The translations under genes were made by a program, and so were the position numbers. A model generated the notes under the pieces. That model saw nothing but the letters and a program-made list of their open reading frames with translations. It had not been told where the DNA came from and ran no database searches. Source: Cephalotus follicularis (Eukaryota; Streptophyta; Magnoliopsida; Oxalidales; Cephalotaceae). From it: a stretch of DNA of 64,000 nt. Positions 45,218 through 56,497 of the stretch are shown here, piece after piece (positions within the stretch are counted from its first letter, which is position 1; every line of letters begins with the position of its first letter). The stretch covers positions 289,988 to 353,987 of the forward strand of contig BDDD01000433.1 in NCBI GenBank assembly GCA_001972305.1, given 5' to 3'.

Positions 45218-45727
45218 TGTTGGGAACGCGTGGCCCACAGGCAGCGAAAGACATATCAATTCGTACATTAGAGTTTAGGGTCGATTAACTTTAATTTTCC
45301 ACCAATAGATTAATCTCCAAGCAATGGGATGCCCTAATCTAAGTTTGAATTGTCCCAATGAGTGCTAAGAAACCCAAATTGAACAATCGGTCAAACCAAA
45401 ACCAAAACCAAAACCAAGCATAGGGCATAAAGGGTCAAAACGCTAGGGTTGCCGTAAATTCTAGAAATGGACTCCAAACCTAGGCTCACAAGGAAACACA
45501 CCCTAGCCAAAAGTCCAATAAACCCAAATCGAAGCATCCCTAACCCTAAGGGATGACAAACCAACCATCAAAAGAAAACCATGGAGGTTCGGCTAGGGTA
45601 CACACACCCTAGCCTCAACCCACTGCCACGACACTACAAGGGAGAAGAAGAATAGATTCTTACCAAAGGTGAAGACTCATTCCTTCAAGAAAAGCTCCCT
45701 CTACGCTTTATCAGCAAAAGATCCAAG
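45218..45727 (-). repeat. Element E right (5') LTR, first piece
   Basis: It matches 1219-1375 plus 32096-32440 of the left LTR. It stops at CCAAG, where G inserted, and no continuation was found further right in the window. Confidence 0.85.
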
Positions 45728-46319
45728 TGTCACACCCCGAACCACGAGGGTAAACCCACACGACTCGACGCCTGATATACCGTCTGTCAATCAATCCATT
45801 CATATCATTTATCAATCATATTCCAAAAGTGCTATTTCAAATTTATAACACTTTAATTCAAAGTCAAGCAAGTGGAATAATCAATCCATATAAAAACTAA
45901 CTCTTAAAATCTCCCGAAATTTTTGCATGAAGTTTTCGTTTATCGGACAAAACCCCTTGTAAAGAAAAACTCAATTAATATATGGGCTCAGCCCTCAACA
46001 ACCACACTCCTGAAGGAGGAATCAATAGTATATCACAATATGTGGACCCATCCATTTCCTTTACATCAACACACATATTAAACAGGCACTGCCACAAGCC
46101 GGTAGGTCAATAGCTGAACATAAAACATATCTCTATTTCAACTTTAGATTTGTCTCTTATACAATAACTATAAATACATCCATATTCCAATAGCTGTCCT
46201 TTTACAATATCACATTTACACAAAGTAGGTCGAAGGAGATGTAAATCCTTATCCTACGATTTAACCTGGCTGGTCACTGCTGCGCGTCACATGGTCCTAC
46301 CGTAACCATAGTATAGCCA

Positions 46320-46625
46320 TGCCATAACAATCAGTACCATCACGATCCATAACGATACGGTCCACAACCATATCGTATCAATCCGTAGCCATAACCGTTG
46401 CCCTCAATAACCATAACCGTTTACGGTCCATATCCATTTACAATTCACATCCAGTTACGGTCCATATCCGATAATGGTCCATAACCGTTTACAATTCATA
46501 TCCGTTTAGGGCCCATATCCGATAACGGTCCATAACCGTTTACAATCCATGGCGATTCGATTCATAACGATTCGAGAACGATACGATACAATCTATAACA
46601 ATACAATATGAATCGATAACGAAAC
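46320..46625. repeat. Degenerate CCATAACCGTTTACAATTCA array in LTR G
   Basis: Repeats of 24-30 bases built from GTCCATAACCG, TTTACAATTCATATCCG and CGATACGATTCGATAAC. The array ends in a run of CGATACGATT variants (46555-46625). Confidence 0.75.
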
Positions 46626-46649
46626 GATATGATTCGATAACAATTCGAT

Positions 46650-47080
46650 ACGATTCCCAGTTCCAGAAGGTCCTGGTCTGATAACAATACGATTACCCAG
46701 TTCCCGAAGGTCCTGGTCCGATAACGATACTATTGCTCAGTTCTTGAAGGTCCTGGTCCGATAACGATACGATTACCCAGTTCCCGAAGGTCCTGGTCCA
46801 ATATACTAGTCCCTCATAGGTCCTAGTCCGATAACGATACAATCCCAGTCCCTCAAAGGTCCTAGTCCGATATACTAGTCCCTCATTGGTCGTAGTCCGA
46901 TAACAATACAATCCCAGTCCCTCGAAGGTCCTGGTCCGGTATACTAGTCCCTCGTAGGTCCTAGTCCAATAATGATGCAATCCCAGTCCCTCGAAGGTCC
47001 TGGTCCGGTATACTAGTCCCTCGTAGGTCCTAGTCCAATAATGATGCAACCCCAGTCCCTCGAAGGTCTTGGTTTCAATC
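46650..47080. repeat. 69-base tandem array (CCCTCGAAGGTCCTGGTCC) in LTR G
   Basis: Units of 69 bases are made of two related half-units, CCAGTCCCTCGAAGGTCCTGG and TAGTCCCTCGTAGGTCCTAG, each followed by an AT-rich spacer. About five to six units occur, the last two almost identical. Because 69 is a multiple of three, a minus-strand frame stays open for 129 codons (46693-47082) with a 23-residue repeat. I read this as a by-product of the array. Confidence 0.85.
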
Positions 47081-47094
47081 AATCAATGCAATCC

Positions 47095-47250
47095 GCTTTT
47101 TTAATCAGTCGTTCGTTCACCTAGTCGATCATTCAATCATTCAGTCATTCACTCAGTCATTCATTCAATCATTTCCATTCATTCGGCCAATCATTCATTC
47201 ATTCGGTTCATTCGGTCGATCATTCATTCATTCAATCATTCGGTCGGTCA
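47095..47250. repeat. CATTCATTCAKTCGGTC simple array in LTR G
   Basis: Four-base-phased CATT and CAKT repeats with interspersed CGGTCGATCATT. Confidence 0.8.
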
Positions 47251-47294
47251 CTTGTCCATTATACCCGTACACAATTCCTTAAGTCATGAAATCA

Positions 47295-47445
47295 ACAATC
47301 ATCCATAGCCATCCGTAATCATAGCCATAGCCATCCGTAATCATACCCATGGCCATCCGTAACCATAACCATGGTCATCCGTAACCATAACCATGGACAT
47401 CCGTAACCATAACCATGGCCATCCCATAACCATTTCATGACCATT
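47295..47445. repeat. CCATGGCCATCCGTAACCATAA array in LTR G
   Basis: Six or seven units of 18-24 bases around ATCCGTAACCATAACCATGG. They are partly palindromic through CCATGG. Confidence 0.8.
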
Positions 47446-48807
47446 CCATATTCGTTACCGCATGATCCATGACCGTACGATCCATAAGGTCCATTCCACT
47501 GTCTACACACTCACCGTGTAATACACGAATAGGGTCGAGATAACACTGACCACACTGTGCATAACGTAAGTCCACGCATACCATATCCATACCATATGAT
47601 GTGGTCTAACATTCATGATCTCCATGACAGAGATGAGGGTCATGAATGGGTTATCTCATTTAGTCTCATACAATATAATCAATCATGCATAACCGTAACA
47701 ATCCATTTAGCACACAATCATCAATGAATAGCATATCAAACCATACAATCCATTCAAAATGCATGAATGCAAGTAGCATAACCGTACTCTAGTGATCTAC
47801 CATTCGTATACTACCGTCCCTTACCGGGGTAAACGAAGGGGATCAAGCCCATAGTCATCTGGGCATATACCGTTGGAGCATATGTATACCTACCTGTTAC
47901 CAATTGAGCTGCAAGTTGGGAGAGCTTGCAGCAGAATCCACGAACTGCTACCTCCTCTAAGCTACACTCATCGTTACGAGCACAACTCCATCATGTGTCA
48001 ACAAAATCCTCTCTCTTTGTATCACTGCAACAATCATCATATTCCATTACGATCCACACAAAGGCAGCAATTACACATTGTCGTCACCGAAGTTCCGGCC
48101 AAATTTTGGCGAACACATGAAAACTCCGGCCACACCATAAGCAAGCTCCAATTTGGCCAATCAATTCATATCTGCCAAGGAACTGTCGTGACTCACCCTG
48201 AAACGTGCTATCATGGCCGGCTGTGAGTTTCACTCACTGCGTCAACTCACCGGACTTCAACAGTCCCGGTCAACACTCAAAAACGTCATAACCGACCTTA
48301 AAATCCTTCAATAAGTCCATTGGCGATCGAGAATCACCGTGACTCGGTGCTAAATGCGCAATCATAGGCGACAGCGAGTTGGGTTCGCTGAATCGACTCG
48401 GCAGTTCAAATCCGGCCGATTCTGACCGAATGGCGCCTCAACGGTGGTCAAAACGGGCAGAGCTAGCCTTCTACAGGAAGACCCGCTCCATCCGCGACGC
48501 TAACGGCGGCGAAAATGCACGGCCCATGCGCACAAAGGCTTGGCGTCAAGGAAGAAGGAAAGAGAAAAGAAAGAAGAGAAAGAGGAAGTTATCGTGGGTG
48601 AGGTCGCGCCGCTCGCTTTCCCGGTCCGACACCTTCACCGTCATCTTCTCCGGCGTCTCTCCCCCCTCTGGTTCTCTCTCTCTCCCGTGCTCCCTCTCTC
48701 GCACTCTCTCCCTCTCTCTGTTTCTTCTTAGCGCGCCTGGTGCTTCTATAAAGCGTCATACCCTTTTTCTTTTTCTTTTTTTTTCATATATATATTGGGG
48801 GCTTACA

Positions 48808-50032
48808 TCCTCCCCCCCTTAGAGAAATCTCGTCCTCGAGATTCCTTAGGTTGAAACATGTGAGGGGCACCTTCATCTCTCCTTCATGTCTCATATGGCT
48901 TTCGCAAGCCCATGATATTGCCGTAACACTTCACCCATGAAACGGCCTCATCCTTTAGCCATTTGGTCCATGACTGTATAACCCATTTCATCGTCCTTCA
49001 AAAAGGCAGCGGTAATAGCCCGCTAAGCCTAAGAAACCACGGACTATTGTCACGTATATCGGCCATTTCCAATCCCTAGCTGCTTCTATCCTCGTTAGGT
49101 TCACAAATGAACCGATACGGAAGAAATCGTGACCAAGGAAAACTACTTCTGATATCCAAAATCCATATTCGCTAAACTTTGCATACCATTGGCGATGTTG
49201 CAAAACCTGTCATGCTCAGCGCATCCGTTTTCCATGGAATCCCATAAACTTGGAATGCACTAACACATCATCGAAGGAGACTACGATGAAGTGGTCAAGA
49301 TATGGACTACGCACCCTTTGCATAAGGTCCATGAATCCAACAGGGCATTGGTCACCCCAAACAGCATTACGATCAACTCATAAGGTCCACATCGTGAATT
49401 GGAGGCTGCCAATGATAATGCATATCCGTCTGGATCCATCTTTGAAATCACTTCCACTTCATCCATCAGCAACACTACCGGATCTCTTAGCAAGATCCGT
49501 TGATCTGTGGGTTAGGGCGAAACCTCTTAGTCCACATTGCTTCCATGCTAACCATATAAGGTGTTATCCTTGATAACTCAATAGACTTAGCCTCACATTG
49601 GCTATCGTCAATTTGCAGGCAGTTGTCACTGCATCATTGCATTCCTCTGTCCATCATGCCATACATCTCTCTTGAATAATCACTAGGCTCTTCTTGAACT
49701 GAAACAACATGTTCTGTTTCTTAGGCTGCACTTTCTTTTCCTCTTGTCCTTCAATACCTCTATTGGCTTGGGTACATCTCATCGACGGCCCGGCTCTATC
49801 TCCTCTTGCGGTTCTTCCGCATCGATCTTCCATATTCTACCTTATATAAGAGACAACAATCAGCTATAAACTTTCATAACCATAATTCCAAGATAATCCA
49901 TGTAACACTTATTATTCCGCTACTCCAAGTAACTCCAACTATAGCACGTTAACTCAATCAATCAATCTCAATTCCACTAGACAAGGACCCTATCTTGGCA
50001 TATCCAGCATAGGACTGGCTCTGATACCAAGC
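48808..50032 (-). pseudogene. Element G interior with reverse transcriptase scraps
   Basis: On the minus strand, about 49490-49290 has CGPYELIVMLFGVTNA and about 49200-48990 has YAKFSEYGFW with FLGLAGYYR. Both are Gypsy reverse transcriptase wording in the right order. No gag, protease or integrase is recognisable. The rest of the 1.2 kb is non-coding. Heavily eroded. Confidence 0.75.
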
Positions 50033-50596
50033 TGTCATGCCCTGAACCACGAGGGTAAACCCCCACGACTCGACGCGTAATATTATGTCCGTTCAATCAA
50101 TCAATTCATATCATTTATCAATCTTATTCCAAAAGTGCTATTTCAAAATTATAAAACTTTAAATCAAAGTCAAGCAAGAGGAAAAATAATTCCATATAAA
50201 AACTAACTCTTAAAATCTCCCGAAATTTTGGCATGAAGTATTCGTTTATCGGACTAAACCCCCTGTAAAGAAAAACTCAATTTATGTATGGGCTCAACCC
50301 GCAACGACCACACTCCCGAAGGAGGAATTAGTAGTATATCACAATATATGGACCCATCCATTTCCTTTACATCAACACACATATTAAACAAGCACTGCCA
50401 CAAGCCGACAGGTCAATATCTAAATATAAAACATATCTCTATTTCAACTTTAGATTTGTCTCTTATACAATAACCATAAATACATCCATATTCCAATAGC
50501 TGTCCTTTTACAATATCACATTTAAACAAAGTAGGTCAGAGGAGATGTAAATCCTTACCATGCGATTTAACCTGGCTGGTCACTGTTGCGCGTCAC
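50033..50596 (-). repeat. Element G right (5') LTR, visible part
   Basis: It matches 45728-46290 closely (GAACCACGAGGGTAAACCC, then TTTACATCAACACACATATT). Similarity stops after GCGCGTCAC at about 50596. Confidence 0.83.
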
Positions 50597-50944
50597 CTAG
50601 ACCTGAACCTGACCCATTACATTACAATACAATGCAATGGGTCAGCAACCCTAGGGTTGTGTAGGACATACATATGCAATGAACATATAGAAGTGCAACA
50701 GATATGTGTACAATATGTGAGATGTATTCATGGCATGATTCTGATTTACTTTAAAATCGATAAGAGTTTATCAAAGAATGATGTATCCGTACCTTAGCAG
50801 TTCAAAAAATCTAATCAAACATGAATACAAAACAAAAGCACCCTAGGAGTGTCCTAATCTCCACCACGGATGATATCGAGACCTAGACAATTAACCCCAA
50901 ACATCACATAGCATAAAAAGAAGCAATTATCAAAACTGCCAGAG

Positions 50945-51090
50945 AAAGCGTCGACGGTTAACTTTAACACACTACCCAAGCGTCGACGGTTAAAGGCATA
51001 AAAAGACAAAGCGCTGAGTAAAGCGTCGACCAAACACAGCATAAAGCAGTACAAAGCGGCGACACTCAAAAGACAAGCGTCGGCGGTTTG
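50945..51090. repeat. GCGTCGACGG palindrome cluster 2 in H2
   Basis: AAAGCGTCGACGGTTAA, AGCGTCGACGGTTAA, AAAGCGTCGACC and AAGCGTCGGCGG, 1.0-1.15 kb from the sense start (52099). Same place and flavour as in H. Confidence 0.8.
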
Positions 51091-51834
51091 CGTCGAACAT
51101 AGAATACCAGTTGCAGAAAACAGTTTCAATTCCATGGTCAAATCTGATTTTTTTTCATAAACACAAAGCATAAATACCAACATGCAGGTTCTTAAGACGT
51201 TATTTGTAAGTTCAAAACGCCAGATATACGTATGATTACAAAGAACGTGCAAAACACATTTTGAAATAAAATTTTTAGGTATAATAACAGTTTCTCAAAA
51301 TCAAGAATTTCAACCTAATTTTTCTGTGCATTATTCATAAAATTGTGATTTGCATTTTATTTATAACATGATTTTCCTATTTCAATATCAGTATAACGAA
51401 ATATGCTTAAGAATCATTCAAATTAAAACAACAATATTTCATCTCAAATGGGCCTATAAAATCATGCTCAAAAGTAAATTATAACAGTTTCTAATACTAA
51501 ACGACGATTGATATCAAAACTACATAGTCAAAACTATAATTTTCGTTTAGAAAATACCTTCAAAAGACGTCAAAAAGATAAAGATTGAGGCTGACGAAGT
51601 TGCTACTCGTGTGTGTTTTAAATAAGATGTGCATATGATTTTTGAAGAACAAAGCATGAAATCAGCTTTTAAAAAGCCAGAAAACGTGTAATATAATCAT
51701 AAAATTGTACAACTTAAGAGTTTCCTTCCATGCAGATTCAGTTTCGAACAAAGAAGGAAAATCGGATCAACAAAAATGGCAAAACCCCCTTTTTTCCTTA
51801 AACAGCCCACCGTCCAAACGGGTATGGAAAAAGA

Positions 51835-51980
51835 CGACTAAAGCGTCGACAATTTACTGAAAGCGTCGACGTTTAAGCCTTAATTTACAAAACGCGTCAA
51901 AGTCACACATTTTGGCGTTAACGTATCTGAAAGCACCCAAAGCGTCGGCGGTTCTAATAAGAGCGTCGGCGCTTTGTGCC
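51835..51980. repeat. GCGTCGACG palindrome cluster 1 in H2
   Basis: AAAGCGTCGACAAT, AAAGCGTCGACGTTTAA, AAAGCGTCGGCGGTT and AGAGCGTCGGCGCTTT, 120-265 bases from the sense LTR start. Confidence 0.8.
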
Positions 51981-52099
51981 CAGAAAAACAAAAGTAAAAG
52001 AAAATAAAAATCAAAGAGTTCACACACCATAGCATATAACAAGAGGTAAAAATCAAACATAAAACGATAAACATGTAAACATAGAAACGGGATATTACA

Positions 52100-54202
52100 T
52101 ATGCCATATACTAGGATCGATTCATACGCCTCTATCATACATAACAGTTCCATAAATCCACCTCATGGGATTTATTCATAACATAGAGAGACGTCGTAGA
52201 CTAATCACACCGGTACGAAAGTGTCATGTCCCCGTGCCAGGCCTATGACATGCCTATCATACGCCCCATAGGTGGGTACAAACACTCGGTATTTTATCAT
52301 TTCGAAGACATTGATTAATCATAATCAATTTAAAATCCATGCAAACATGCCTTTTTCGAAACGCAACATCAACTAATTTATTTCCACTATAAAGAGATGA
52401 TGATAACATAGTTCATAACATACCACAGCATAAGTATAAAGTCAGGAACATTCAATTTGTAAAATGTCAAAACAGACATTATTTCAGAACATATCAACAT
52501 CGTAAAACATAACCAAGTTCTTAAAACCGATGAAATATAACATACAAATGAATATCCATTCATAATACAAAACTAAATTTTGTGAGATAAAATCGAAGAG
52601 AGTGTCAAAGAGCAGAATATCCGTATCTTATGCACTTACAGAAAAGACTTACGAAAAGACTGATTAATTTTTAACTGTCCTTTGATGCACAACAATATAA
52701 AAGACATAAAACCATACATATAAGGGTCTGAAAATCATTAAGGGCAAAAAACATATTTATAACAGTGTTTAGGACAGACCCCGATTAAACAGAAATGCAA
52801 ACGGACCAACAAAATTGAAAAACAGAAATTTTCTGGACAAAATAGCTGACTATTACAGAGCTCCAGTCGACTATGGAAGCTTGCCAGTCGACTACCCAAC
52901 AGGGCCAGCCGACTTCCCAAACTGGACTACAGCCAGTCGACTGTGATAGGGGTCCAGTCGACTATGCAAGGCAAAGTAGTCGACTGATCATACAAACAGC
53001 GGACTACACAACATATGATAGCCGTCTGTCCATAAGAACAGCCGACTGTTCTGGATGACAGAACAACATAAACTCTACAATTCTATGCAGAAACCTGTCA
53101 AAACTTCAATAACATTGTACCAGAGGCCCATAAACATGTTTATGTGACATTGTATGGTCCTTTAACAGTAGAAAAACACGACATTAATATAACTTATGTG
53201 ACTAGTGGCTAACTCAAGGAGACAAGGAGTGATTTCTAAACACATTCTTACATGTTTTGATCCAATTTTACTGTCCATTAGCCACTTTCAGTTTCTAAGA
53301 CCAGATTACCACTTATATACAATGCCTAAACATGTTGACAGCCTTATAACCCATGACAGAACATACAAAGATAGGAATCAAAACCACTCTAATTGCCTAT
53401 ATGCATACAAAACCGAATAACAAAGTGGAACAGACCATCACAAAAGGGATTACTAACATGCAATGGTATTACACCCATAGAAACTGTGTGAAGAAACACC
53501 ATAATTTCAATAGTCACTCGGCTTTGCACAGGAACAAAGAGAAGAGAAAATAAAACAATATACAGCCTTCAATTCTGCTAGAAGGAAAAACACAACCCAA
53601 CAGAACAACAAAGGATGAAGATTACATACCACAAACCTGACTTTGATGAAGCAACTTACGCAAGAACAAAACGAACTCCTACTTTGCAGAATCGGCAGTG
53701 ACTTGCAAGAAAGGAGATGATGGCATAACACAAGGGCAAAACCACTCTTAAAATAGAAAAAGGAAGGAATTTCAGGAGAGACAAGGGAACGAGGAAGAAA
53801 ACGCGTGAGGGAGTTAAGAGAGGGAGAGATCATCGGAAGAGACAGAGATAGGAGAGAGAGATGGGTGAGGGAGGGAGAGATACGGGTGAGATAGGAGAGA
53901 GAGAAGAAAGAAATGGAAAGAAAAAAATACGAAAAGAAAAGGAAAAATAAAATAAAATAAGAATTTTGTTTTAATAATTAATTTAAATTTTAACAAAAGG
54001 AAATATAAAACTGATTTTTAAAAATAAAATGGATAAAAGTCGTAATCCATACATATACATACCCACATACTAACATACCCAGAAGTCCAGGCTGGTATCA
54101 GTCAGCCCAAAACACAAAACCCCAAAACAGGGCAAACGGACTTCATAACAAACAAAATTAAAAAGCCCGTAAAAAATGCATACGAACAAACAGGGTATTA
54201 CA
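52100..54202 (-). repeat. Element I left LTR, partial
   Basis: Matches LTR B from the TACTAGAATCGATTCATACGCC block onward: conserved hairpin block (52106-52280), the ATCCGTATCTTA box (52619-52630), a CAGTCGACTG cluster (52840-53060) and a purine-rich tract (53810-53950). The outer edge (TGTAACACCCC) is not present. Confidence 0.82.
52840..53060. repeat. CAGTCGACTG palindrome cluster in LTR I
   Basis: About nine words (CAGTCGACTATG, CAGTCGACTACC, CAGCCGACTT, CCAGTCGACTGTG, AGTCGACTGATC, CAGCCGACTG) lie 1.14-1.36 kb from the sense start at 54202. Confidence 0.83.
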
Positions 54203-54255
54203 TTCACCTGCCATTAAAAAGGATTTCGTCCCAAAATCACAAACACACACATACA

Positions 54256-56497
54256 TTAAGCAAGCAAAAGCGGATATCGCTCCCGAATATGCTCCTCCAA
54301 CTCCCTAGTACCCTCACGTTCGGGATGATTCCTCCACAAAGATAGGTCCTCCCGAATACTGTCTAGAGGATAGTGAACCACATTAAAGGGATGATACTGA
54401 TAACCCCTCAGCAAAGCCACGTGGAACACATTATGGACGTGTGCTAACTGCGGCGGAAAAGTTAACCAATATGCAACTGCGCCCACCTTTTCCAAAACTT
54501 CAAAAGGTCTAATATACCATGACTCAACTTTCCTTTCAGTCCAAAACGTTGGACTCCTTTCCAAGGTCAAACTTTCAAGAACACATGTTCATCTACTTTG
54601 AACTCTAAGTCCCTCCGATGTCTATTCACATAACTATTCTGTCGAGATTGAGCTACCTTCAATCTCTCCCTTGCTATTGCCACTTTTTCAGTAGTGATCT
54701 GCACTAGCTCAGGTCTCTCGATAACTCATTCTCCAACGTCATCCCAACATGTCGGAGCTTGACACTTCCTCCCATATAAAGCCTTAAACGGAGCCATGCG
54801 AATGCCAGCGTGCCAACTATTATTGTAGGCAAACTGCACTAAGCTCAAATACTCGTCCCAGTTCCCAGTCCACTCCTAAGCACAAGACCTTAACATATCC
54901 TCTAAGGTCTGGATGATCCTCTCAGTCTGCCTATCTGTCTGTGGATGGAAAGTTGTACTGTAACTGAGCCTCGTACCCCAAGCCTTCTGGAAACCTTTCC
55001 AAAATTGCGAAGTGAAACGAGGATCCCTATCCGAAACAATGGATACTGGAGTCCCATGGAGTCTCATTATATCCCGCTTAAACACTTCTGGCAAACGATT
55101 CGTAGAGAAGTCCTCTCGGATAGCCAAGAAATGAGCCGATTTAGTCAATCGATCCACTACTACCCAAATAGCATCGTTCTTCCTGAAAGTCCTCGGCAAA
55201 CCTGTAACAAAGTCCATCGATATGCTCTCCCACTTCCAACTGTAACCTCCAAGGGCTGTAACAAACCACTAGCGTGCTAGTGTTCAATCTTTACATGCTG
55301 ACAGATCAAACACCTTCCCACAAACTCCGATACATCCCTTTTCATCCCATTCCACCAGAAATTTTTCCTTCAAGTCTCTATAGATTTTTGTAGAACCTGG
55401 ATGTATAGAAAATGGAGAACTATGTGCCTCTGACAAAATAGCATCTCTAACAGAAGGATCTGCCAGAACACACAACTGACTTCCCAACCATATTACACCA
55501 TGCTCATCCACACGAAACTCTGCTTGCTTACCATTTTCAACATTCTGGACTAAGGCCCAAAGTTCACCATCATCACTCTGAGCTATCTTAATCCGAGATA
55601 CTAGAGTACGCTCTACATTCATCACAGCGACAAAACCTTTAGAACCCCAAACAAAAAGATTCAAGTCCAACCGCTCCATTTCGGCTATCAACTGCAGCTG
55701 AGTAAGCAAAGCCGCTGCACTCCAAGAACTCTTCCGACTAAGAGCATCAGCTACCACGTTTGCTTTACCAGGGTGGTACTGAATATTCAAATCATAATCT
55801 TGAAGAAGCTCTAACCATCTTCTCTGATGCATGTTCAACTCTTTCTGTGTGAAGATGTACTTGAGACTCTTATGATCGGTAAAGATGTCACAAGTTTCTC
55901 CGTACAAGTAGTGCCTCCAGATCTTCAACGCAAACACCACTGTTGCCAACTAAAGATCATGTGTAGGATAGTTCACTTCATAAGGCTTCAACTGTCTTGA
56001 AGCATAAGCTATCACATGACCGTGCTGCATTAAAACACACCCCAAACCCTTCTTAGAAGTATCACTGTAAATCTGGTATCCACCCGACCCAGACGGTAAA
56101 CGAAGAATCGGTGCCGACACAAGACCATTCTTGAGTTTCTCAAAACTTGCTTCCCGTTCTTTATTCCACTCAAACTTAGCTCCTTTCCTTATGAGCTGAG
56201 TTAGTGGTGATGCTATGGAGGAAAAGGCTTCCACAAACCGTCTATAGTATTCAGTCAAACTCAAAAAGCTCCTAACCTCCGTCACTGTGGTAGGTCTCAG
56301 CCATTTAGTAATAGCCTCAACTTTAGCAGGATCCACACTAATCCCTTCAGCTGTAACCACATGACCCAAAAATGCCACCTGTTCAAATCAGAACTCACAC
56401 TTTGAAAACTTCACAAATAGCTGATTCTTCCTCAGAATAACCAACACTATACAAAGTTGTTCTTCATGTTCTTCCTTCGACTTAGAATACACAAGGA
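54256..56497 (-). pseudogene. Element I pol region (decayed)
   Basis: Sense order from the right: reverse transcriptase end ([24 protein letters not shown]; to about 56390), connection and RNase H ([56 protein letters not shown]), integrase finger (HPGSTKIYRDLKEKFLVEW), integrase core ([30 protein letters not shown]), C-terminal module (YIRPFEVLEKVGAVAY) and chromodomain-like tail (HIRERYPLLL) near 54270. It closely resembles the pol of B. Several breaks. Confidence 0.9.

Larger units (their letters stand above)
1219..45727 (-). mobile_element. Element E: Ty1/Copia LTR retrotransposon, outer host of a nest
   Basis: The element reads on the minus strand. Its left (3') LTR is 1219-1375 plus 32096-34454, split by solo LTR D. 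Its interior is 34455-39193 plus 44526-45217, split by solo LTR H. Its right (5') LTR starts at 45218 and is cut by element G at 45728. The two LTR copies match from the GTTGGGAACGCGTGG end through the block with GCATAGGGCATAAA. The interior has the Copia order on the minus strand: gag, protease, integrase, reverse transcriptase, RNase H. With inserts removed, each LTR is about 2.5 kb and the interior about 5.4 kb. The coding region is broken in several places. It is the oldest element of this nest because D, H and G all lie inside it. The right end after G was not found. Confidence 0.88.
45728..48807 (-). repeat. Element G left (3') LTR
   Basis: 3080 bases. It matches 50033-50596 at its left edge. 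It is unusual in holding four different tandem arrays (46320-47445). Near its sense start is a long CT-rich (plus strand) tract (48600-48790) and the block shared with LTR D (48430-48508). Confidence 0.82.
45728..50596 (-). mobile_element. Element G: Ty3/Gypsy element with array-rich LTR
   Basis: The left LTR is 45728-48807 (TGTCACACCCCGAACC...GGGGGCTTACA). The interior is 48808-50032. The right LTR begins TGTCATGCCCTGAACC at 50033 and can be followed to about 50596. The reverse-complement primer-binding site lies at 50018-50029 and the polypurine tract at 48808-48820, both giving minus sense. The interior is only about 1.2 kb and keeps just worn pieces of reverse transcriptase. The target repeat on the left is ccaag; the right side was not resolved. 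It is much decayed. Confidence 0.82.
50597..52099 (-). repeat. Element H2: H-family LTR fragment
   Basis: From about 50780 to 52099 it matches LTR H: the TATCCGTACCTTA box (50784-50796), CTAATCTCCACCACGGATGATATC (50855-50878), GCGTCGACGG clusters (50945-51090 and 51835-51980) and the LTR end GGATATTACA at 52099. The left limit is unclear; 50597-50780 has no match I can place. No target repeat could be paired. Confidence 0.7.
52100..56497 (-). mobile_element. Element I: Ty3/Gypsy remnant of the B lineage
   Basis: Part of a left LTR (52100-54202) ends GGGTATTACA and is followed by a polypurine-like TTCACCTGCCATT and by minus-sense pol. It is close to element B in LTR layout and protein wording. 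It is cut by K in the reverse transcriptase region, and its other end lies outside the window. Several breaks are present. Confidence 0.85.

Noticed and set aside
46693-47082. Repeat protein with 23-residue units
   Set aside because: A 69-base tandem array in LTR G keeps a frame open because 69 is divisible by three; there is no start context or other support.
48379-48822. 147-codon basic protein
   Set aside because: Arg/Lys-rich then Ser/Leu-rich because of the purine- and pyrimidine-rich promoter-like tract of LTR G, and antisense to the element.
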